64,000 nucleotides of DNA from JALHQU01 sp043745295 (GTDB lineage Bacteria > Planctomycetota > Planctomycetia > Gemmatales > Gemmataceae): positions 1 through 64,000 of the forward strand of contig JAYTTN010000714.1 of NCBI GenBank assembly GCA_043745295.1, written 5' to 3'. Shown here in pieces: positions 25,055-34,000 of the stretch. A model generated the notes under the pieces. That model was not told the DNA's origin. It made no database searches and saw only the letters and a list, made by a program, of their open reading frames with translations. Within the stretch, counting starts at the first letter, position 1; every line of letters starts with the position of its first letter. Made by a program: the position numbers and the translations under genes.

Positions 25055-25465
25055 ATGACAAACACCGACTCTCGCCTTAACGACATCGCCGCAAAACTGC
25101 TCGGCATATCGACCCTGACGACCCGAAACTCCGACCGGCTCGACTTCCACACTGTGGCGGTCTGGCAGGTCGGGGCGGCGCTTACAGCCGCCTACGATTC
25201 TGGCCGGCAAGCAACACCTGTGACACCGCCGGATGCGAACGTACCGACGCCGTTCGACGGTTACGAAATCCAGCCGTGCCGGCTCCTGCGGGATACCGAC
25301 GAACCGCACCCGTCGTCCGTCGAACCCTGCGAGCCGTTCGAGGCCGACTTCTGGACGCTCTACGGCCACATCCCCGGCGAAGGTGTCATGACCGTCGGTG
25401 ATTTCGACGCACGCGAACACGCCGAGGAAGTGTATGCCCGGATCACGGGTATCCAGTGGCAGTAA
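25055..25465 (+). CDS. Plasmid protein, DUF6900-like N-terminus
   Basis: 136 residues. The N-terminal part RLNDIAAKLLGISTLTTRNSD, LDFHTVAVWQVGAALTAAYDSGRQ corresponds to a domain widespread in plasmid proteins (I believe DUF6900). The C-terminal part is strand-rich, with FWTLYGHIPGEGVMTVGDFD and a final AEEVYARITGI. It lies 28 bases after the methylase with an AGAAAGGAC site. Function unknown. Confidence 0.72.
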   Translation: MTNTDSRLNDIAAKLLGISTLTTRNSDRLDFHTVAVWQVGAALTAAYDSGRQATPVTPPDANVPTPFDGYEIQPCRLLRDTDEPHPSSVEPCEPFEADFWTLYGHIPGEGVMTVGDFDAREHAEEVYARITGIQWQ

Positions 25466-25787
25466 TGCACGGACACGCATCTGCACCAGAGGGCTACGCC
25501 GCCGGGCTTTTCTACGGAGGAAGCTGAAGCCGCGGCCGGCCCGTGCAAGCTGCCGGAAGCCTCGCACTACCTACTCGCGGAGACAGTGGATAAAGACCTG
25601 AAGTACGGAATTGGCCCGAGCAAAGGTGAGGAGGAAGCACGAATGATGGCTCTGTCCGCCATCGCATCGCTGCGGCGACCGGGTAGCGAACCTCGTGGCG
25701 AATCGACGCACTGGGGCTGAAAAACAACTACGCGGGCAACAGCAAGGGACGGGTGACAACGATGGCACTTTCGTGTTACGATCGCAC
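25466..25787. other. Gap with no firm gene
   Basis: About 320 bases. There is a 25-codon ATG frame with a GGAGG site near 25644 and a fragment reading YAAGLFYGGS, common at the C-terminus of plasmid proteins, but neither can be called a gene. Confidence 0.3.
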
Positions 25788-26456
25788 ATGACGAGGTGGC
25801 ACGAGAGGGCGCGAACCCGGGTCGGTTCCATCCTGAATGAAGTCGGCTGGGTGGCGCGGGTGAAAGCGGTGGAGTTTTGGGCGGGCGGCCGGGCGGCCCG
25901 CGGCGTCGCTGCGGGCAAACTTCTCCGCGACCACCGTGCCGATTTCCGATCCCCCGAGTGGGCGGTACAACTCCCAGGGTACGACCAATTCCTCGCCGAT
26001 GTCAGGGCCTTGTCGGTCGAACTGGGAATCCGGCCACCGAGTGTGAAAGTGCTGGCCGGGTATTCGTCGCTCACCCAAAGTATCGCGTCCGTACTGACCG
26101 AAGACTTACTGTTGGTGAGGGAGGACGCATTCTTCGAGTACACACCGGACCAACTCAAGGGGATCGCCGCACACGAACTCGCTCACATCGTCAACGGCGA
26201 CATGGACCGGATACCCGCGATGCTCGTCCCCGACCTGCGTGCCGCCAATCACAAGCGGGAGTACGCGGCGGACGCACTGGCGGTAGCGGTCACCGGCGAC
26301 CCGGAATCCTTAGCGTCCGTTTTTGAACGAAGCCAGAACCCGGCGAGTCACAGTCACCCTTCGTCCCGGGACCGGGTGCGGAAACTACGGGGATCCCAGA
26401 CACACACCGAGTGGCTGAAATCCCGAGCCGATGATGGGGGGCACGAGCGGGGTTGA
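25788..26456 (+). CDS. M48-like zinc metalloprotease
   Basis: 222 residues from the ATG at 25788; a GTG at 25695 is possible, and no strong ribosome-binding site decides. The active site HELAH (129-133) is in GIAAHELAHIVNGD, and the third ligand is likely Glu158 in HKREYAADALAVA, which is the M48 arrangement of HExxH followed by a downstream E. It lacks the N-terminal membrane spans of HtpX/Ste24, so it may be a soluble version. The Ser/His-rich tail (SHSHPSSRDRVRKL) fits the family's end. Substrate unknown. It is near the partition and replication genes. Confidence 0.72.
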   Translation: MTRWHERARTRVGSILNEVGWVARVKAVEFWAGGRAARGVAAGKLLRDHRADFRSPEWAVQLPGYDQFLADVRALSVELGIRPPSVKVLAGYSSLTQSIASVLTEDLLLVREDAFFEYTPDQLKGIAAHELAHIVNGDMDRIPAMLVPDLRAANHKREYAADALAVAVTGDPESLASVFERSQNPASHSHPSSRDRVRKLRGSQTHTEWLKSRADDGGHERG

Positions 26457-26498
26457 ATGGAACTGCTGCCGGCGGGGATGAGAGCGACGAACCCCCGT

Positions 26499-26723
26499 TC
26501 AGTCACGGCGGTCGGCCTGGCGCTCGCTCCGGCCTTCCCCGTAGCCCCGTTCGTATGCCGCCAGCCACTCGGGCGATCGCTGGGCATCTTGGAAAACATG
26601 ATACTCATTGGGGCTGCCGTTCAGGCCGGCGAGCTTGCCATGCGAATAGGCCGCTTGCGTACTCGAAGCGTGGTGCTTCTCCAGGTCGCCGAGAAACGTT
26701 TTTAGTCCACTCCAGAAACTCAT
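26499..26723 (-). CDS. Small hypothetical protein
   Basis: 74 residues; GGGAGA lies 7 bases upstream of the ATG at 26723. The sequence (HHASSTQAAYSHGKLAGLNG, RSPEWLAAYERGYGEGRSER) has the look of a compact helical DNA- or protein-binding protein and is convergent with the metalloprotease gene. I do not recognise the family. Confidence 0.6.
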   Translation of the reverse strand: MSFWSGLKTFLGDLEKHHASSTQAAYSHGKLAGLNGSPNEYHVFQDAQRSPEWLAAYERGYGEGRSERQADRRD

Positions 26724-27181
26724 GTTCGTCTCCCTATTGATGGGCGGCCGTGTCTACCGGCGGCCGAGCGTACGACAGCAGTCCGGCACGGACATTGTTC
26801 GAGCGGGTCGGGCCAAGATCAAGTGTGCCGGATGGACCCGCTGAGACACAGTTTGTGAGCCGCTTCCTTCCGTCTTCCATCGAGTCATTCCGAACCCGAG
26901 TCGGGTGCGGGATTCGGCTTCCGTTTCTCCTCGGCGGCGAGCCCCGCGAGCCACCGGTTGATACCGCCTCCCGTCGAGCGGAATCGGCAACCAACTGCGG
27001 TAATCGAAACCCACGTCCACACCGCTCACATGCCATCGCTTCGGGCGATGCGAGCCACCTCCACGCAGCCGTGGCATTGAGTTGTTCCCGCGCACGAGCC
27101 AGAGGGCTGGGGATGGCGTTTGGGTGAGGGCGTTGAAGAGCTTTTTCGTTCAGGCGTCTTCCCTATGCGGTGCATAGGCCG

Positions 27182-27424
27182 GATTTCCCGGGGAAATCGC
27201 GGGTCAACCGCCAGCCAGCAGTCCTGCAAGCAAGCTTGCAGGCTGGCATGACAGCAAGCTTTCCGTCTATACCGCAGGCCATCCCGCTTGCAGTCCAGCA
27301 AGAAGGACGGCATTCATGCTGGCCGTCACGCCAGCCAGACATCCCGCCAGCAAGAGGTCATGCCAACATGTCGGCTGGCCTGCCTGATGCACATACTGCT
27401 TGCCAGCATGACAGTTGCCATGCT
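27182..27424. promoter_or_regulatory. Candidate partition site upstream of parA
   Basis: A palindrome GATTTCCC-G-GGGAAATC (27182-27198), a GCAAGCTTGC palindrome near 27229, and at least six GCTGGC/GCCAGC motifs, several as GCTGGCATGACAG or CCAGCATGACAG (27242, 27403, and inverted near 27311). The density directly before parA suggests a centromere or operator bound by the small ribbon-helix-helix protein downstream. The rest of the gap (26724-27181) shows nothing recognisable. Confidence 0.55.
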
Positions 27425-28111
27425 ATGAGTCGGTTCGTGATTATCGTCATTGCAAATTCCAAAGGCGGGGTCGGGAAATCGACCATCGCCGTTCACCTCG
27501 CAGCCTGGCTTCACGAGCAGGGCTACAGCGTCATTCTTGCCGACTGCGACGCCCAGCATTCCTCGTCGGAATGGGCGAAGGAAGCCGTCCCTGCGGTTCG
27601 CAGCGTTTCGCTCCCGGACCCCGACGCCATCCTCGACCGCCTGCCGCTCCTCGATCAGGAAGCGGATTTCGTCGTCGCCGATGGTCCGGGTAGCAACACG
27701 GAAACCAGCCGCGCCCTCCTGCTGCGGGCCGACCTCGCACTGGTGCCCTGCAAGGCCAGCATGCTCGAAGTGCGGGCACTGGCCCAGGCAACGAACGTGC
27801 TGCGTCAGGCTCAGGACATCCGGGGCGGCGTCCCGCGTGCAATGATTGCTCTGACCATGATCGGCAAGACCTACCGGCTGACTCAGGACATGAAAGACGC
27901 GGCCGCCGCGTTGGGACTCACCGTCGCCAAATCGGGGCTGACGCAACGCCAGGTTTACGCCGACGCTCCCGGCCAGGGAGCCGTCGTCTGGAAACTCGGT
28001 TCTCGGGGCAAGGAAGCTGCCGAGGAGGTCGATGCGCTGTTTGCCGAACTGCTCCCGGGAAAACGCACGATGTACTTAAACGGCAGACAGACACGAAAGG
28101 CAGTCGCATGA
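27425..28111 (+). CDS. parA: ParA-family partition ATPase
   Basis: 228 residues from the ATG at 27425 (MSRFVIIVIANSKGGVGKST), where the deviant Walker A KGGVGKST starts at residue 13; longer in-frame starts run through the repeat region and are not credible. Walker A' and B regions follow (LADCDAQHSS; FVVADGPGS). This short class (MipZ/ParA type Ib-like, without an N-terminal HTH) relies on a separate small DNA-binding partner, which is the next gene. It segregates the plasmid on the nucleoid. No typical ribosome-binding site is seen within the centromere-like repeats. Confidence 0.9.
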   Translation: MSRFVIIVIANSKGGVGKSTIAVHLAAWLHEQGYSVILADCDAQHSSSEWAKEAVPAVRSVSLPDPDAILDRLPLLDQEADFVVADGPGSNTETSRALLLRADLALVPCKASMLEVRALAQATNVLRQAQDIRGGVPRAMIALTMIGKTYRLTQDMKDAAAALGLTVAKSGLTQRQVYADAPGQGAVVWKLGSRGKEAAEEVDALFAELLPGKRTMYLNGRQTRKAVA

Positions 28112-28130
28112 GACGTGTGGGGGAATCGAG

Positions 28131-28457
28131 ATGAAAGAGCGCAGGACACTTATAGACGGCATCGGCCCGTTGGACCGCTCAGCGGAGAAAGAGTTCGTGT
28201 TCGGCGGCAAAGCAAGCCCTCCGCAGGCCGACGCCTCGCAGTCATCGACGAACCGGGAACCGACGGCCAATCTCCATGCACCCGCAACAGCCAACCGGAT
28301 GCCACTGAGCACGCGAATCCGTGCCGACTTTGGGACGGCTCTCAAGCGTGCGTCGCTCGAACGCCAACTCAGCGGGACTACGCCGAACACGCTCCAGGAC
28401 ATCCTCGAAGAAGCTCTCGAACCCTGGCTGCGGGACAACGGCTATCTCCCGAACTGA
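28131..28457 (+). CDS. Small ribbon-helix-helix-like partner of ParA
   Basis: 108 residues. A disordered charged N-terminus precedes PLSTRIRADFGTALKRASLERQ and NTLQDILEEALEPWLRDNGYL, the pattern of a ribbon-helix-helix DNA-binding domain as in ParG/ParR-like centromere-binding proteins. It lies 19 bases after parA. By position it is the DNA-binding component of the partition locus. A ParB-like gene elsewhere (13410) may serve a different task. Confidence 0.72.
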   Translation: MKERRTLIDGIGPLDRSAEKEFVFGGKASPPQADASQSSTNREPTANLHAPATANRMPLSTRIRADFGTALKRASLERQLSGTTPNTLQDILEEALEPWLRDNGYLPN

Positions 28458-28522
28458 GACGAGGGCAGTACGTTTTCCGACGACACTTGCGGCACATCCA
28501 AACCGGGCAGACATTTTTCCGC

Positions 28523-29563
28523 TCAAGGCGGCCCGCGTCGCTCGTACCATTTCCGGCAGAAGCCGATGAAGGCGGCGTCCGGGTCGCGGGGCGTCTCGGA
28601 CATCCAGTCCCGCCACTCCTTTTCCAGGAGGTACACGTCCCAGCCGGGGGCGACGATCCTCGCGTCGTTGTAAGTGTCGGGTTTCAAAAATCCGATCGGC
28701 ACTGGGGTACTGACATCGGCACTGCCCGGCACACTGCCGCGGCTGCGAAACACCACCATGTCGTCGGCGATCTCGATGGCGTAATCCGGCATGTGCTGGT
28801 GCAGCCGGTCTTCGTCCACGATCCTGGACACGAGCCGCCGAAACTCCTTCTCGGTCGAAACCGACCCGCATTTGTTCTGCAACACCGCGAGAGAAATTCG
28901 CCACTCTGCCTTCTTGCCACAGTGCTTCCGCGCGATCTCGTACAACCGCCTCTCCAGGGGTTTTCGCAGCCGGAAGTAGTCCCGGTGCAGGGTAAGGACT
29001 TCGTGGTGGCGGATGGCGTTGAAGACCCAGTCCGACAGCTTGATCTCCACCTCCTGCATGCGACCGTCCCGCGTCTCGCGGACGATCCTCGCCCGTTCGA
29101 TGAGGCCGAACGTCTCGAACACCTCCTCCCCGCCGGTGACGACGTTGGTACTGATCCGGGTACCCGCCAGCCGCTCGAAGGCGGCCTTGAGCGCCTGGTA
29201 GCCCTGGCCGCTGGTCATCCGGTTCGTCGCCTTCAGGAGGTCATAAGCCTTGAAGCGGATCACTGGCGAGACCTGCTGGCCGGCGTTGATCGCCGCCATC
29301 AACTGGCTGATGCAGTAAATGAGCACGTCCCGGTCGTGGACCGTCGCCAGGCCGTCCGACGACGGCTTGATCTCGACGTAGCTGGGGCCGTTCTCGTACC
29401 GCCTGACGCGGTGATCGGGTTTGGTCGAGAGCGAAAAAACCGGGTGCTCCATCGAGGCCATGTCGCTCTTGGGGGCCGCGTCCATGATGTCGCAGACGAA
29501 GAAGTCCGGCACCGGACGACGTTCGGGCAGAAGTGGGGGACGATCTTTGACCGGAGAACTCAT
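28523..29563 (-). CDS. repA: Replication initiator protein RepA
   Basis: 346 residues. The sequence matches the RepA family of iteron plasmids (replication initiator protein A): MEHPVFSLSTKPDHRVRRYE, a winged-helix stretch ALKAAFERLAGTRISTN, GLIERARIVRETRDGR, VFNAIRHHEVLTLHRDYFRL, and PLERRLYEIARKHCG. It binds its iterons and opens the origin. The gene starts just beside the iterons at 29576-29756 and reads away from them, and converges on the parA pair. The sequence is full length. Its presence is the best evidence that this is a plasmid. Confidence 0.92.
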   Translation of the reverse strand: MSSPVKDRPPLLPERRPVPDFFVCDIMDAAPKSDMASMEHPVFSLSTKPDHRVRRYENGPSYVEIKPSSDGLATVHDRDVLIYCISQLMAAINAGQQVSPVIRFKAYDLLKATNRMTSGQGYQALKAAFERLAGTRISTNVVTGGEEVFETFGLIERARIVRETRDGRMQEVEIKLSDWVFNAIRHHEVLTLHRDYFRLRKPLERRLYEIARKHCGKKAEWRISLAVLQNKCGSVSTEKEFRRLVSRIVDEDRLHQHMPDYAIEIADDMVVFRSRGSVPGSADVSTPVPIGFLKPDTYNDARIVAPGWDVYLLEKEWRDWMSETPRDPDAAFIGFCRKWYERRGPP

Positions 29564-29575
29564 GAGGCGGGATGA

Positions 29576-29870
29576 TTCGTCATTTCACACACCGAGTCAA
29601 GCAGTTTCGACAGTTCACCCACCGGGGCACGCCGTTCGACAGTTCACCCACCGTTTCAGGAGCTTTCGTCATTTCACACTCCGGGCTGCGAGTTTCGATG
29701 GTTTGCACACCAATCTTCGATGGTTTACACACCGAGTTTCGATGGTTTGCACACCGGCCACCCCGAAAGTGGTAATAAACATCAATGCTTTACGGGTGGT
29801 TATCCACAGCGTAACACTCTAATTAACACCTATTTAACACCTCTTAGCAGACCGTATCCTGTGGACAACT
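29576..29870. other. oriV: Plasmid origin of replication (iterons, DnaA box, AT-rich region)
   Basis: Seven 19-base iterons start at 29576, 29606, 29635, 29665, 29694, 29716 and 29738; the clearest form is TTCGATGGTTTGCACACCG, others vary as TTCGACAGTTCACCCACCG. The first four are spaced 29-30 bases apart and the last three 22. A perfect DnaA box TTATCCACA is at 29800-29808 and a one-mismatch reversed copy (TGTGGACAA) at 29860-29868. Between them is an AT-rich stretch with two TTAACACCT repeats (29823, 29834), the likely melting site. Placed next to repA. Confidence 0.85.
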
Positions 29871-30237
29871 CCCTTAACATGCTGAACGCAAAAGGTAGAT
29901 GTGCGGAATCTTCCGTGACAATTACAACAGACTGTGGGAAGCGCCCGCCGCAGGGCATTCAGGAATGATGTCGATGGGCTTGGCTACTTCGTGCCCCTCA
30001 ATCGATCGCAGAGGGGGTCAAGAAGAGTAAACCGGACTCGTCTGCTACCCCTACCAGCAGGCCAGGCACTTTCGACACCGAGACGCCATTTGTGGCCGAA
30101 TCGAAGGGCCGCTCCGAGAAAAAGTGCAGCGGTCACGGGCGGTGGCTGGGCGGATACTCGTAAACCGCCAAACGGCTGATTCACTGCCGCTTTCCTCGTT
30201 GACTACCCTATGTAACCCCTGTCTTTCTGCGGCTTTT

Positions 30238-30255
30238 CAGCATGACATCATGCTG
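30238..30255. promoter_or_regulatory. Palindrome CAGCATGA-CA-TCATGCTG
   Basis: 8-bp perfect arms, about 95 bases upstream of the gene at 30350. The half-site CAGCATGACA also occurs in the repeats before parA, so the same protein may bind here. Between the origin and this site (29870-30237) I see nothing else. Confidence 0.45.
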
Positions 30256-30349
30256 TAACCCGCACTCAGCCTCTTGCGCGAAGGATTCAAACCGTGCTAT
30301 ATTCGGCTTAAAGAGGCCAAGGAATGGCCCGCGAAGGTCAGGAGGATTT

Positions 30350-30871
30350 ATGCCACGCAAACGCACACCTAAACCTAAGAACACCCCGTCTGAAACTACC
30401 ACCGCAAACGAAACGCCGATCGAAACCCCGGTTCCACCTCAGTCCGAGGAATTGAACCCAGCCGAACTACTGAGCCGGGCAACAACAACCACCGTGATGG
30501 AGTCGCTCTCGCCCGAGGCCGCGCCGGAAACACCGAGCTTCGTCGAGAAACTGGCACGGCAGCGCCAGCCGGGGATCGTCCCCGACCCCTTCGGCATCGC
30601 CGGCGATTACGAGGCCGGGGTGCGGTTGTTTGAGAACCGCCGCGAACGGCTCATGGTCATCAAGTTCGACAAGAAACCGAGTCCCGTGGTCCTGGACCGC
30701 ATGAAGGACGCCGGCTTCCGCTGGAACCCGCGGGACCAGGTCTGGGTCCAGCCGATTCATCCCGAAAATGCCAGACGTGTCCGCATCGAGGCCGAGCGGA
30801 CGTATCAGGACGTCCGCCAGATGATCCGCCAGGAACGCGGCCTGGGGGAAAGCCCCGAGATTCCGTTTTAG
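30350..30871 (+). CDS. Conserved plasmid protein
   Basis: 173 residues, with a strong AGGAGGATTT site. A disordered Thr/Pro-rich N-terminus is followed by a conserved C-terminal half: GVRLFENRRERLMVIKFDKKP, VVLDRMKDAGFRWNPRDQVW and TYQDVRQMIRQERGL. The GFRWNPxxxxW module is common in proteins next to conjugative helicase/methylase genes and resembles a small nucleic-acid-binding fold. It precedes the giant fusion protein. Function unknown. Confidence 0.72.
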   Translation: MPRKRTPKPKNTPSETTTANETPIETPVPPQSEELNPAELLSRATTTTVMESLSPEAAPETPSFVEKLARQRQPGIVPDPFGIAGDYEAGVRLFENRRERLMVIKFDKKPSPVVLDRMKDAGFRWNPRDQVWVQPIHPENARRVRIEAERTYQDVRQMIRQERGLGESPEIPF

Positions 30872-31038
30872 CCGAGAGAGCAGGTGCAGTCCGCCATGCC
30901 GCCGTCCCAAAGCCATTTTCCCATCCGCGGTGCCCGAATGCTTGTTGCCGGGCGAACGAATCCGTGCGATACCGCGTCTCATTCACGGCGGACCCGCCGC
31001 GCGCCCGGCGACCATGCCGGCCACGACGGCCGCTGAGC

Positions 31039-34000
31039 ATGGCCCGGAAGCCGCCGGGACGGCGGGGCCCCTCACTCTTTTCCGACGACCCGGACGAACC
31101 GACCGGGCCACCCCACGAGTCACCCCCGAAGACCCAAGGAGCCGACCATGCAGTACAAGACGATCATCCTGGAACTGATCCGGCAGAACCAGCCGCTCCA
31201 CGACCGGCTGCGGCGGGAGCGCGACCTCCTGGCGACGGTCGAGCGGATGGCCCTGGAACTCAAAGCCAGCCACCTGGAACACCTCCGCAACCTGACCGCG
31301 ACGAACCCACACCGTCCCCCGACACACGCCTCTTCACAAGCCTTCGAGACGGCCGTGAGGGAGATGGAGGAGCGTTTGCTTCCCGGTTCGAGGGCGGACG
31401 GGGACGAGCCCCTCTCGCTCGCCGGGGCGATGGCCTTCCTCGCTCGTTCGCCGAAAAAGTAACCCGGTCCCGCCAGGGATCACTTTTCGACCTTGACCCC
31501 GACGACACACCTCTTGAATTGTCCACACCGCCCGCCACACCGGCACCGGCCGGCGCACCAGACCTGCCGCCGGCCGAACCGGCGGCGGGACCACCGACCA
31601 CCCCCGATGCCAACCGGATGGCCGGCGGGGAGATGGCCAAGGCCCGCGACATCCTCGCCGCGATCCGCACCCTGAAGGTCGTCGAGCGGGAACAGCGCCC
31701 CGCGACCACCCAAGAAAAACAGACCCTGGCCCGGTTCTCCGGCTTCGGCCCGGTCGCCCTGTCCGTCTTCCCGGACCCGGCGACCGGCCGCTTCAAAGAC
31801 GCCCGCTGGCAGGCTGTCGGGGAGGAGCTGCGGTCACTCCTGACCGAGGGCGAGTACGCCAGCGCCCGGCGGACCACGTTCAACGCCTTCTACACCTCGT
31901 TCGAGGTGATCGACGCCATCCACGCCGGCATCGGCCGGCTGGGTGCCCCGACCGCCGCCACGGTACTGGAACCCGGCTGCGGGGTCGGGAACTTCATGGG
32001 CCGCGGCAGCCCGGCCAACCGCTTCATCGGCGTCGAGATGGACTCCGTCTCGGGCCGGATCGCGCGGGCGATCCACCCGGGCCACGACATCCGCGTCGAG
32101 AACTTCCGCGACACGACCCTGCCCGAGGGGCGGATCGATGCCGTCGTCGGCAACGTCCCGTTCGCCGACCTTAAACTGGACCACAAGGGCCAGAAATACT
32201 CCCTCCACGACTACTTCTTCGCCAAGTCCGTCGACGCCCTGAAACCCGGCGGCGTGCTCGCGCTGGTCACGTCCCACTTCACCCTCGACAAGCAGAACGC
32301 CGCCGCCCGCGAGTATCTCGCCGCTCAGGCCGACTTCGTGGGCGCGATCCGCCTGCCGTCGGACGCCTTCAAGCGGGAGGGGACCGCCGTCGTGACCGAC
32401 ATCGTCTTTCTTCGCAAGCGGCCACCCGGGGTGGCCGCCAATCATGTTGATGATGACTGGCGGGGAGTCGCCCCGCTGGAGATCGATGGCGCGGCGGTCT
32501 CCGTTAACCGCTACTTCCTGAACCACCCGGAGATGGTCCTGGGAACCTGGAGCCGCAAGGACACGCTTTACGGCGGCGAAGGCATCAGCGTCCAAAGCAA
32601 TGGCGATCTGGCCGGACAACTCCAGCAAGCCGTCGAACGGCTTCCCCGATTCGAGCCGACGCGGGCAACGGGCCTCGATGCCAGGCCGGTCCCGGTCTTC
32701 GTACCCCCGCCGGCCGAGCGGCATATTGCCGAAGGGAGCTTCTTTATCGGTGACGACAGGGTGATCTACCAGTCCGAGGGCGGGCAGGGGCAGACCGTCG
32801 TTTACGGTGGCACGACGCTCAAGGCTGAAGGCACCATGACCGGCAAGCGCCTCGGCTCACTGATTGAACTTCGGGACCGCGCCCGCCGCGTGCTGCAATC
32901 CCAGAACGAGGGCTGGCCGGACGAGCACCGGGAGGCGGCCCGCCGCGACCTGAACCGGACTTACGACCGCTTCGTGGCGGCTTACGGCCCCGTCAACAAA
33001 ACGACGTTCGGCGAGACCGAGGGCGGCACCACCATCCGCCGGATGCCGAACGTCGTGAAATTCAAGGAAGACCCGGACGCCATGCTGGTGATGGCGCTCG
33101 AAGACTACGACGAGACGACCAACAAAGCGTCAAAAGCCGCCATCATGCGGCGCGACGTGGTGGGCCGCACCCCGCCCGTCACGAGCGTTCGCACCGCCGA
33201 GGAGGGGCTGCTGGTGTCGCTCGACCAGCGCGGCGCGGTGGACCTGCCGTACATCGCCGCCCTCTACGGCAAGCCCGAGGAACAGGTCATCGCCGAGTTG
33301 GGCGACCTGATCTTCCGCGACCCGGAAGCGCAGACCTGGGAGACGGCCGACGTGTACCTGTCGGGCAACGTCCGGCACAAGCTGGCCGCCTCCGAACGGA
33401 CCGGCGGCGAATTCGTCCGCAACGCCGACGCCCTGCGCGACGTGCAGCCCGAGGACGTGCTGCCCGGCGACATCGACGCCAACCTGGGCGCGCCCTGGAT
33501 ACCCGCGGCCGACATCCAGGCGTTCGCCGCCGACCTGTTCAAGGTCCCGCCCGCCTCCGTGCCCGTCGCACACCTGGAGAAGGACGCGGTCTGGAGCCTG
33601 GAGCCGGCCTACGACGCCAAAGCGTCCGTGGCCGCCACCGCCGACTTCGGTACGGCGCGGGCGAACGGCACCTGGCTGTTCGACCTGGCCCTGAACATGA
33701 AGTCGCCGACCATCTACGACACGGTCCGGTCGGGCGACCGCGAGGAGCGGGTGGTCAACCCCGACGAGACGCTGGCCGCCCGCGAGAAGCAGAAGCTGGT
33801 CAAGGAGCGTTTCCGCGCCTGGGTGTTCGCCGAACCCGACCGCACCGAGCGGCTGGTGCGGCTCTACAACGACACCTACAACAACCTGCGGCCCCGGCAG
33901 TTCGACGGCTCGCACCTCGACTTCCCCGGCATGAACCAGGCCCTGAGCCTGCGGCCGCACCAGAAGGACGCCGTCTGGCGCGGGATGAGCAGCGGCAACA

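Noticed and set aside
26734..27095. Two minus-strand frames before the partition repeats
   Set aside because: Arg/Gly/Pro-rich, lacking a ribosome-binding site and overlapping each other.
27182..27198. Classic parS site (TGTTTCACGTGAAACA-type)
   Set aside because: The palindrome GATTTCCCGGGGAAATC only superficially resembles it and does not match the consensus.
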